This document shows, one piece after another, positions 7,374-16,600 of a DNA stretch of 64,000 nucleotides. The notes beneath the pieces are model-generated. The model had not been told where the DNA came from and ran no database searches. It saw only the letters and a program-made list of their open reading frames with translations. The DNA is from JBFMCC01 sp037445635 (lineage in GTDB: Bacteria; Chloroflexota; Anaerolineae; Anaerolineales; Villigracilaceae): NCBI GenBank assembly GCA_037445635.1, contig JBBIKC010000003.1, positions 75,175 through 139,174 of the forward strand. Direction: 5' to 3'. Both the position numbers and the translations under genes were made by a program. Position 1 is the stretch's first letter. The number at the start of each line of letters is the position of its first letter.

Positions 7374-8651
7374 ATGCTGAAGGTCATTCTCCCCGCTCCC
7401 AAACTGATCCCGCCGTTCAACGAACCGGCGCGGGATCTGCGCGTCCAGAACCACCCGCTCTGGTTGTGGCAGCGCACGATGCTGGCGCCCTACGTCACCC
7501 GCGAGCATGAACTGCGCCCCGGCGAACGCCTGCCGCAGGTGCGGGAGGCCACACTGGTCTACCGCGATAACCTGTTCTTCGACGAAGACTATATCCGCCT
7601 GTTCCTGGCCGAGGCGCGCAAGCGCGGGCGGGCGGTGCGCGCCGCCTTTCGCTCCGACGACCCGGCCTTTCGCGAACACGCCCTGCCGCTTTCCACGTCC
7701 TATACCGCGGCGGGAAACCTTTATCTGGCCGACCTGTGGTATTACCCGCGCGGCCCGGTGGCAGACGCCGAACCGCTGGTGATTGACCTCGGCGCGATGG
7801 AAGTCGGTTATTATCACGTTCCGACCTATATGGCCGATGAGCGCGGCGACCTGGTCTTCCAGGTGCCGATCCGTTCGCTGATGGCGATTGACTGCTGGGT
7901 TCACGTGTACATCGCCGACGTGGTCTTCGGTCTCTTCGGGCGCGGCCTGCGCTTCGAAACCCGCCTCAGCCGCGACCTTGGCTTTAAACTCAAGATTCTC
8001 GGCAAAGCCCTCTACGAGGGCCGCCAGGTGCTGGAGTGTTCGGAACTGGTGAAAGTGGGAAAGAACTGTGTCATTGACCCGCGCGCCGTCATCCACGGCC
8101 CGACCACCATCGGCGATAACGTCACCATCAACGCCGGAGCCGTGATCGAAAACTGCATCATCGGCAACAACGTCAATATTTCGCAGGACGTTCAACTGAT
8201 GCTGTCGGTCGTGGGGGACGGAGCCTTCCTGCCGTTCCGCGCCGCCCTGTTCATGACTACCGTCATGGAAAACTCCATGATCGCGCAGAACACCTGTCTG
8301 CAAATGTGCGTGGTCGGCCGCAACACCTTTATCGGCGCTGGCACCACCTTCACCGATTATAATTTGATCCCCGTGCCTCTGCGCGCCCTGGACGGCAACC
8401 AGCAGTTGCACATTTCCAACCGGCCCGTCATGGGCAGTTGCGTGGGGCACAACTGCCGCCTCGGCTCCGGGCTGATCGTCTACCCGTCCCGCATGATCGA
8501 ATCGGACGTGGTGCTGATCGCCTCGAAGGACAGGCGCGTCATAGATCACGACATCCGCTTCGAGGACAGCGATCATCACCTGCTGAAGAACGCCAGCCTG
8601 CACCGCGCCCTGTACCGCCCGGAGCGCCAGTCGGAGGCGGAATCATGGTAA
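7374..8651 (+). CDS. Left-handed beta-helix (hexapeptide repeat) protein
   Basis: This 425-residue protein has an N-terminal alpha/beta domain of about 200 residues that I do not recognise (conserved-looking blocks NHPLWLWQRTML and DEDYIRLFLAEARKRGRAVR) and a C-terminal left-handed beta-helix from about residue 225, seen as hexapeptide repeats such as VKVGKNCVIDPRAVIHGPTT, IGDNVTINAGAVIENCIIGN and VVGRNTFIGAGTTF. The overall plan recalls sugar-nucleotide pyrophosphorylase/acyltransferase proteins (GlmU/GlgC type), but the N-terminal nucleotide-binding signature GGxGTRL is absent, so nucleotidyl transfer is not supported. Acyl transfer or scaffolding is possible. It lies within the operon, 7 bases after V4R and 4 bases before the reductase-like gene. 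Confidence 0.65.
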   Translation: MLKVILPAPKLIPPFNEPARDLRVQNHPLWLWQRTMLAPYVTREHELRPGERLPQVREATLVYRDNLFFDEDYIRLFLAEARKRGRAVRAAFRSDDPAFREHALPLSTSYTAAGNLYLADLWYYPRGPVADAEPLVIDLGAMEVGYYHVPTYMADERGDLVFQVPIRSLMAIDCWVHVYIADVVFGLFGRGLRFETRLSRDLGFKLKILGKALYEGRQVLECSELVKVGKNCVIDPRAVIHGPTTIGDNVTINAGAVIENCIIGNNVNISQDVQLMLSVVGDGAFLPFRAALFMTTVMENSMIAQNTCLQMCVVGRNTFIGAGTTFTDYNLIPVPLRALDGNQQLHISNRPVMGSCVGHNCRLGSGLIVYPSRMIESDVVLIASKDRRVIDHDIRFEDSDHHLLKNASLHRALYRPERQSEAESW

Positions 8652-8655
8652 CCGA

Positions 8656-9741
8656 ATGGACAGTTTCGCCTTTATCGTTCACCCGATCAACGTCAAGCGC
8701 GATGTCAGCCGCAAATACCCGTTCCTCGGCCGCGTCCTGAGCGAACCCGTTATCGAATTCTTTTCCCAGCACTTTCCCCCTGTGTATCTTTCCGAAATCG
8801 AAGGGATTACTTCCGCCGCCACCGGCCGGCAGGTGAAAGGCTGGCTGGTGGCCTGCCCGCTCACGCCCAGACAAATGTTGGAGTTGCCGGAAGCGCGCGT
8901 TTATCGTAAGATTATCCAGACGGGACGCATGGCCGAGCGCCTCGGCGCGCAGATTCTGGGACTCGGCGCGTTCACCTCGGTGGTGGGCGACGCCGGCGTA
9001 TCCATCGCGGACGCCCTGGCAGTCCCCGTGACGACCGGCGATTCCTACACCGTAGCCGTCGCCGTGGAGTCCATCCGGCAGGCGGCCGGCGTGATGGACA
9101 TCCCGCTGGAGGAGGCTGCGCTGGCGGTGGTCGGCGCGACCGGCAAGATCGGCCAGGTCTGCGCCGAGATGCTGGCGGACGACGTGGCCCGGCTGATTCT
9201 GATCGGCCGCAGGGAAGACGCGCTCGAAGCAGCGCGCGCCCGGCTGCGGGTCCGCACCGGAAGCGAGGTCATCGCCAGCACAAATATGGATTCGCTTGCC
9301 GAAGCCGACCTGATCCTGACCGTCACCAGCGCCGTCCACGACGTGATCCGCCCGGAACATCTCAAGCCGGGCAGTGTGGTCTGCGATGTGGCCCGCCCCC
9401 GCGACGTTTCTGCAATGGTCGCCCGGGCGAGAAATGATATATTAGTGATTGACGGCGGAATGGTTGACGTGCCAGGCCCCGTTGATTTCCACTTTAACTT
9501 CGGGTTTCCGCCCGGCAAGGCGTATGCCTGCATGGCCGAGACGATAGCCCTGGCGCTCGAGGGCCGCTTCGAGGATTACACGCTGGGCAAAGAGATCACC
9601 CGCGAGCGGGTGGAAGAAATCGCTGCCATAGCCAGCAGACACGGGTTCCGCCTGAGCGGATTCCGTTCGTTCGAAAGGGAAGTGACCGAAGAGCAAATCG
9701 AAGCCGTGCGCCGCAATGCAAAATTGTCGCGGCGCCACTAG
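8656..9741 (+). CDS. Acyl-ACP reductase (AAR)-like protein
   Basis: This 361-residue protein resembles cyanobacterial long-chain acyl-ACP reductase, which reduces fatty acyl-ACP to fatty aldehyde with NADPH. Matching features are LGLGAFTSVVGDAG, VPVTTGDSYT, the Rossmann dinucleotide motif VVGATGKIGQVCAEML (about residues 156-171), and YACMAETIALALEGRFEDYT, which contains Cys292 at the place where the cyanobacterial enzyme has its acyl-accepting cysteine (Cys294 in Synechococcus, from memory). No aldehyde-deformylating oxygenase gene is nearby, so alkane synthesis is not suggested. In this signalling operon it may make or consume a lipid aldehyde or related ligand. The activity needs testing; other short-chain aldehyde-forming reductases are the alternative. 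Confidence 0.7.
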   Translation: MDSFAFIVHPINVKRDVSRKYPFLGRVLSEPVIEFFSQHFPPVYLSEIEGITSAATGRQVKGWLVACPLTPRQMLELPEARVYRKIIQTGRMAERLGAQILGLGAFTSVVGDAGVSIADALAVPVTTGDSYTVAVAVESIRQAAGVMDIPLEEAALAVVGATGKIGQVCAEMLADDVARLILIGRREDALEAARARLRVRTGSEVIASTNMDSLAEADLILTVTSAVHDVIRPEHLKPGSVVCDVARPRDVSAMVARARNDILVIDGGMVDVPGPVDFHFNFGFPPGKAYACMAETIALALEGRFEDYTLGKEITRERVEEIAAIASRHGFRLSGFRSFEREVTEEQIEAVRRNAKLSRRH

Positions 9742-9756
9742 AACTGGGAGGCTCGC

Positions 9757-10650
9757 ATGGGAAAACCCCGCCTTTTGGTCGTCGAAGACGACGCCGACAT
9801 CCAGAACATGCTGAAGATCTACTTCGGCGGTCTGGACTTCGAGGTGGATACCGCCTCGCGCGGCGCCGACGCGCTGGAAAAGACGCGTTCGGTCCTGCCG
9901 CACTTGATCGTGCTCGACATCATGCTGCCGGATATTGACGGGTACGAGGTCTGCCGCACCCTGCGGACGAACACGCGCACCAGCCATATCCCGGTCATCT
10001 TCCTGACGCAGAAGGATGAGCGCAGCGACAAATTGCAGGGCCTCGAACTCGGCGCGGACGATTACATCACCAAGCCGTTCGATATCGAAGAATTGAAACT
10101 GCGCGTGACCGGCGCCATACGCCGCTCGGAACGCGAGAGCCTCACCGATCCCCGCTCCGGACTCCCAGCCGGACGTTTGATCGAGGAGCAATTGCGGCGC
10201 ATCATCCGCGAGACGGGCTGGGCCCTGCTCGATTTTCGCATCAACCACTTCGATGCCTTCCGCGATGTGTACGGTTTCGTGGCCGGCGACGACGTGATGC
10301 GGTTCACCGCCATGCTGTTGAACGAAGTGGTGGACGAACTCGGCACGCCCAGCGATTTCATCGGTCATGCGGGAGGCGATAATTTCATCGTCATCACCGC
10401 CGAAGCCTCCGCGAACGCGATTCGCGACCGCATGAAGCAGCGCTTCGCCGAGGAGGTCCAGTCCCATTACAACTTTTTGGACCGCCAGCAGGGATTCATC
10501 CAGGTCCCCCGCGACGGGACCAGCGTGCAAACGCCATTCATGACCCTGGCGGTAGGTGTTGTGTCTCCAAGCAGGCAGTCATTTGCCGACATCCGCGAAA
10601 TCACCGAACTGGCTGCGGAGGCGCGCCGACAGGATGCGATGAGCGCCTAG
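9757..10650 (+). CDS. Response regulator with degenerate GGDEF domain
   Basis: This 297-residue regulator begins with a receiver domain (acidic pair Glu10-Asp11, phosphoacceptor Asp54 in IVLDIMLPD, and the Lys of ITKPFD). A GGDEF-like domain follows from about residue 130. Its signature reads AGGDNF instead of GGDEF and its N-terminal part LTDPRSGLPAG is only partly conserved, so cyclic-di-GMP synthesis is doubtful; binding GTP or acting as a structural output is more likely. A GGGAGG ribosome-binding site precedes it. It lies between the reductase-like gene and the giant kinase, which is the obvious phosphate donor. Confidence 0.85.
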   Translation: MGKPRLLVVEDDADIQNMLKIYFGGLDFEVDTASRGADALEKTRSVLPHLIVLDIMLPDIDGYEVCRTLRTNTRTSHIPVIFLTQKDERSDKLQGLELGADDYITKPFDIEELKLRVTGAIRRSERESLTDPRSGLPAGRLIEEQLRRIIRETGWALLDFRINHFDAFRDVYGFVAGDDVMRFTAMLLNEVVDELGTPSDFIGHAGGDNFIVITAEASANAIRDRMKQRFAEEVQSHYNFLDRQQGFIQVPRDGTSVQTPFMTLAVGVVSPSRQSFADIREITELAAEARRQDAMSA

Positions 10651-10670
10651 CGCTCGAGGTTGTACCTGTT

Positions 10671-13600
10671 ATGTTTGCCGGGTTGAGCCTGGGCGTCGGA
10701 TTGATCCTCGCCGGACTGGTGTTCGTCCTGCTGGTCTGGTTGCTGCTCAAACTATCCTCGCGGGCTCCTCTCGAGGGGCGTACTGCCCTGCAATCCTTTC
10801 CTCCCCCTGAATCACAATCCAGCGAATCTGTGTTGATCATCGAACCGGGCGGCCGCGTGGAGTTCATCAACGCGCCGGCCCGCCAGGCGTTCGGCATGGC
10901 CGATGATGAGGCTCCCGACCTCGAGCGGTTGATGCGCCGTGTGCGCCCCGCGGAGGAATTCCTGGACTTGTGCATCGCCCCCGGCCAGAAGCGTTTCTCG
11001 GTCAACGGGCGGTTGATGGAGGCTTCCTCCTATCAGGTACCGGGCCCGTATCCGCTGATGCTGGTCTCCCTGCGCGGCCTGGATCTGGCGCCCTTGTTGG
11101 AAGGAGGGGAGGGCGCTCCGAACGCGGTCTTGAAGGTCGTGGCGGATTTTACCCAGTCCATTTTCGCCAGCCTGGAGTTCAACGACACCCTGCTGGCTAT
11201 CTTTCAAAACGTGGGACGCCTCGTCGCGGCGGACAGGATGGAGATCAAGGTCTGGGACGCGGCCGCCCAGGCCTTCGTCCCGTACCGCTTCGAGGGGGAG
11301 AGCGGGCTGCCGCGCGTGGTCAAGTCGGCGCGCGCCCAGTTCAGCGGCTTCACCGATTCGCTGGCATCCGGCCGTCAGGCGCTGTTCCTGCCGGATGTCA
11401 AATCCGCTCCCGGCAGCGAGGAGATTGAGCGCTCCGGATTGGCCGCTTATCTTGGGATCCCGCTTCAGGTCGGCAGTGAGCTGGTCGGTACGCTGGAGAT
11501 CGGTCAGACGACCCATGCCACGCTCGGTGAACGCGACCTGGAATTGGTGACCCTGCTTGCCGGGCAGGCGGCGGTCGCCATCCGCAACGCGCGGCTTTTC
11601 GAGGCCGAACAGAAACGGATTGGCGAACTGCGCGGTCTCTCGAACCTGGCGCAGTCCTCCGCCTCGATCCAGGACTCGAAGGAGCTCTTCACGCGGCTGG
11701 TGGATAGCATTGCGCCGCTATTCAATGTCGAGATCGTCGGCTTTCTGCTCTACGACGAGACCGAGCACGCCCTCGAAGGCCTGATGCCGTTCAAGGGGCT
11801 GCCGCCGAACGTGGTGAACATTTACCGCACCGTGATCAAACCTGGCAGTCCGGCAGACCGCCTGCTGGTGAAACGGGAACTCATCCTGATGACGGACGCG
11901 GCGCGCGACCTGACCATGCACGAACTGGGCCTGCACGACCTGGCCATGCTGGCCAGTCTGCGCGAAGCGGCCTTCGTGCCTCTGCTCTCCGGCGAACGGC
12001 TGCTGGGGTATCTCCAACTTGCCAATCATCGCGGCGGAACGTCCGCATTCACCGCCGACGAACTGCACCTGGCCAGAACAGTGGCCGACCAGGCCGCTGC
12101 GGCCATCGAAAACGCGGTGCTCGTTCAAGATTCGCGCCTGAACTCCCGCCGTTCTGAAGCCCTGGATCGCATCGCCCGTCTGGTGATCTCACCCGCCCCG
12201 CTGGACGTAGTCCTGCAATCCTCGGTGCAGGAATTGGCCGCCCTCCTGCAAGTGGATGCGGCCGCTGTCTTTCTGTTGGACGACGAGCACCCCGGCCTCC
12301 GGCTGGCGCCCTCCTCGATATGGGGTCTTTCGCCCGAACAGGCCAAGCCGCTCCAGCGCATCGAATTTCACGAGGACGATTTTCTCGGCTCCGTTTCGAG
12401 CACCCGCCAGCCGTTCCTTTCCGGCCGATTAACCGTGGATGAGCGCGTCAATTCCCTCTACATCCGCAACTTCGGAGCGCTGGGAATGGAATCCATCGTC
12501 GTCCTCCCGCTGGTGGCGCGAGATCGCAATGTGGGCGAATTCATGTTTGCCAGCCGTCAGGCGGATTTCTTCAAGGCGTCCGACCTGCAGGTTTTGACCA
12601 CCGCCGGCGGTTTGATCGCCGCGGCTGTGGAAGGTGCCAGCCTGCTCCATCAGACCGATGAAAGCCTGCGCCGCCGCGTCGACCAGTTGATGGCTGTGAC
12701 GCGTGTCACGCGCGAACTCAATTCGACCCTCGACCTGGATCGCCTGCTGGAGGTGATCCACACCGAGAGCCTGCGCACCACCCGCGCTGGTTGCGGGACG
12801 CTCCTGCTTCTGGACCCCGCCTCGGGTCCGCAAGATCCGCGCGTTGTCTACTCTCTGGGCTGCAATGAGAATCCGCTCTCGCCGCTTACGCGGCAGGTGC
12901 TCGCCACCGGCCAGCCCCTGCTGGTCGCCGACACCGGCACCTGGCAGTATCCGCCCCCGCATGAGGGCGTTGGCTCGGCGCTGGTGGTCCCGGTCACCCA
13001 GCAGGGCAAGACGGTCGGCCTGCTTCATTTGCATGCCGAACAACCGAACTTCTTCGATCAGATAGCGCTCGAAACCGCGCAGACTCTGGCCGCGCAGGCC
13101 GCGCTGGCGCTCGCCAATGCGCGCCGTTATCAGGAGGAACGCCAGCGCGCTGAAAACCTCCGCCGCCGTGCCGAGACCCTGGCGCGCTTTACCGACACGC
13201 ATTATTCCATCAACTTCGAACAGCCTCTGGAACAGTCGCTGCAGGCCATCGCTGAGGGCATTCAGGAGGCGACTCAATTCCAGGTGGTGCTCTTCAGCGT
13301 GTACGAGCCGGAGACCGGCCTGCTTCGCCGCGTGGCCGGTGTGGGCCTGCCGCCCGATACGCTGAATGATCTGCTCTCGCGCAAACAGCCTTTGCAGAGC
13401 GTCCAGCAGTTGCTCAAAGCGGAGTTCAAAGTCAGCCGTTCCTATTTCATCCCGGCCGACCAGACGCCGGTCATCCCGGCCGACGTGCATTCCGTGGTGG
13501 TCGGCTCGAAAACGGAAAATGCCCCGAACGCCTGGGACCCGGACGATTTCATGTTGACCCTGCTCGAGGACGCGGCCGGCAATCCGCTCGGCCTGTTGAG

Positions 13601-16600
13601 CGTGGACGCGCCCCGCGACGGTATGCGCCCGGACCGCGCCTCCATCGAGGCGCTGGAAGCGTTTGCCGCGCAGGCCTCGCTGACAATCAGCAACTTCTAT
13701 CGCCTGAACGATTTGAACAGCCGCATCGAGTCGCTCTCCTCCGGCTTGCAGCGTCAACAGCGCCTGCTCTCGGTCACCCAGAACGATTTGCCGGTGCTCC
13801 TGCGCAAAGACCTCGAACAGACCATCTCGATCCAGAACCTGGATCAACGCGGCCAGCGCATTCGCGCCGGGCTGGCCATCACCGAGTCGGTCAGCCGTCA
13901 GTTGGATGCCTCCTCCGCCTTGCAGGCGCTTGGGCGCGAGGTGCTCACCCAGCTGGGCATGACCGTGGCCCTCGTCGCCGAGGAGACTCCTGATGGGCCG
14001 CACCTGCTTCATGTCCTGGGCGGCGTTCCGAAAGCCACCAATGTCGAGGCGCTCTTCGGCCAGCGCAATCCCCTGCGGGCCTGTCTGGCATCCGGGGAAC
14101 CGATCCTGGTGGCAAACATTGACGAGAGCGACGAGTGGCGCGATGTGCCGCTGTTGACCGGCCTGCGCGCAAAAGGCTTTATCTGCCTGCCGATCGCCAT
14201 CGAGGGCCGTCCCATGGCGGCCATGCTGGCCGTCACGCCGGAACCCATGCCTGCCCTGACGGACGAAGACCGGCAGGTGTATTACCAGATCGCGCGGCAG
14301 ACTTCGGTCGTTTTGCAGAATATCGCCCTGTTGAACGAAACGCGCCGCCGCCTGCAGGAAGTGAATCTGCTGTTGGACTTCAGCCGCCAGTTGAGCAGTG
14401 TGGACCCGAACGCGGTGGTCAAATCGCTGCTGGACAGCGCCCGCCGCGTCCTGCCTGCGGCGCATGCCGGGACGGTCCTGGTATGGAATCCGCAGGAACT
14501 GCGGCTTCTGCCACGCGCCGTCTCGGGCTATGCCGACAACGCCGGCATGATGCAGATTTCGTACGCGCCGGGTGAAGCCCTGCCGGGCATCGTCTTTGCC
14601 AGCGGCCGGCCGCGCCGCGTGGACGAGGTCAACTTCACGCGGGACTACCCGCTGGAAGCGGAGAATCTCAACCGCTATCGCCAGGCGACAGGCGGGCGCC
14701 TGCCGGTCTCGAGCCTTTTGATTCCCATCCTGGCCGGCGAGCAGGGCTTGGGCGTACTGGTGCTGGATAACTTTAATACGCCTGCCGCCTTCACACAGGA
14801 GGACGAAACCCTGTTGGTCTCGCTTTCGCAACAGGTGGCGCTTTCTCTCGAGAATGTCCGCCTCGTCCAGGCCACGCAGGAACGCGCCGGTCAATTGCAG
14901 GCGCTGACGGATGTGGCCGCGACCATCACTTCCAGCCTGAAAAGCAGCGAATTGGTGGCGGGCCTGCTCGACCAATTAAGCCCGGTCCTGCCGTACGACA
15001 CAGCCACCCTCTGGCTGCGCGAAAAGGACCGGCTGTATGTCTCGGCGGCGCGCGGCTTCCCCGATACCGAACAACGCCTCGGTCTGAGCGTGGACGTGGC
15101 CGACAGTGCGCTGTTCAAGGAAATGATCCGCACGAGTCAGGCGATTGCCGTGGGCGATGTGCGCCACGACCCGCGTTTCCCGCCGCTGGAAGCGCCGCGT
15201 CTTTCCTGGATGGGCATCCCGCTTCTGGCCAAAGGCGAACTGATCGGGTTGATCGCGCTCGAACGCTGGCAGGCCAACTCGTTCACGAACGAATCGGTTC
15301 AGGTGGCGACCACGTTCGCCAGCCAGGCGGCCGTGGCGCTCGAAAACGCCCGTCTGTTCGAAGAAAGCGTCAGCCGCGCCGCGGAACTGGATCAGCGTTC
15401 TCAGCGCCTGGCCCTGCTGAACCGTTTCTCGTCCGCCCTGAGCGGCCTGCTGGACGAGGGGCAGATCCAGGAATTGACGGCCAACGAGTTGTTCAGCGCG
15501 CTCGGCGCCCTGCGCGTCTCGGTGGTTGCCTTCGAGCGCGGACAACCGGTGATCAAGGCCATTCTGCCGGTCCCCAAACGTGCCGCGCCCAAGAGCGTTC
15601 CCAACGCGCCCATATTCGACCGTCTGCGTGAATCGGGGGGCGTCTTCTCCGCGGAGGATGTGCGCGCCGAACCCGAATTGGCTCCCTTGCTGGATTTCCT
15701 GGGTAGCCAGACGCGCGGCCTGCTCATTCTTCCGCTCGGCGCGCCGCCCGAACCGCGCGCCCTGGTCTTCGTGCACGGCGGCGGCGACAGCCGCTTCGGC
15801 CTGACCGAGATCGAACTGGCGCGCACGATTGGCAACCAGGCCTCCATTGCGTTGGAAAATGCCCGTTTGTATCAATCCACTGTGCGCACCGCGGAACAAT
15901 TCTCCATCCTGAACCGCGCTTCCAGCCAGATCAGCGCCAGTCTCGATCCGGAAGAGATTTACAAGGCCGTCCATAGTGCGGCCAAACGGTTGATGCCGGT
16001 CGAATCGTTTGTGATTGCCCTGCTGGACAAAGAACGACAGGACATCGAAGGCGCTTACTTGATGGACGGTGACACACGTTCGCCTGTCCAGCGGCTGCCT
16101 CTTGGCAAAGGCTTGAGCGGAAAAGTAATCAAGACCGGCGAACCTCTGTTATTGCATAATGCGGAGCAGGCGGACGACCTCGGTGCGGTACCCTACGGAG
16201 ATGTGCGCGCGCCATTGTCCATTCTGGCAGTGCCGATGACTCTCGGCGGCGAGACAGTTGGCATGCTCTCGGCGCAGAGTTACCAATCCAACGTCTATAC
16301 TGTGGAGGATCAGCAAATCCTCAGCACGCTGGCCAACCAGGCTATTGTGGCCATTCAAAACGCCCGCCTGTTTGCCGAGACCCAGCGTCTGGCAGAGGAA
16401 CTCGAACGGCGCGTGGTCGAACGCACGGCCCAGTTGCAGCGCGAACAACAGAACACCGAGACCCTCTTGCGCATCCTCACCGAGGTATCCTCCAGCCTCG
16501 ACCTGGACCGCGCCCTCAATCGCACGCTGGCGCTGCTCAACGAAGCCATCGGTGCGGAACAAGGCACGATCATGCTGTTACACGCGGAAGATAATCTTCT

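Noticed and set aside
6864..8603. A 579-codon minus-strand frame opposite the V4R and beta-helix genes
   Set aside because: Antisense shadow of high-GC genes that have recognisable domains, operon spacing and start overlaps.
9757..10650. Active diguanylate cyclase
   Set aside because: The active-site signature is AGGDNF rather than GGDEF/GGEEF, and the GTP-binding part before it is poorly conserved.
12429..14975. Long (848-codon) open frame opposite the giant kinase
   Set aside because: It mirrors the third-position GC bias of the kinase gene. Composition is rich in His, Gln, Arg and Val as expected of an antisense shadow, with no family motifs.
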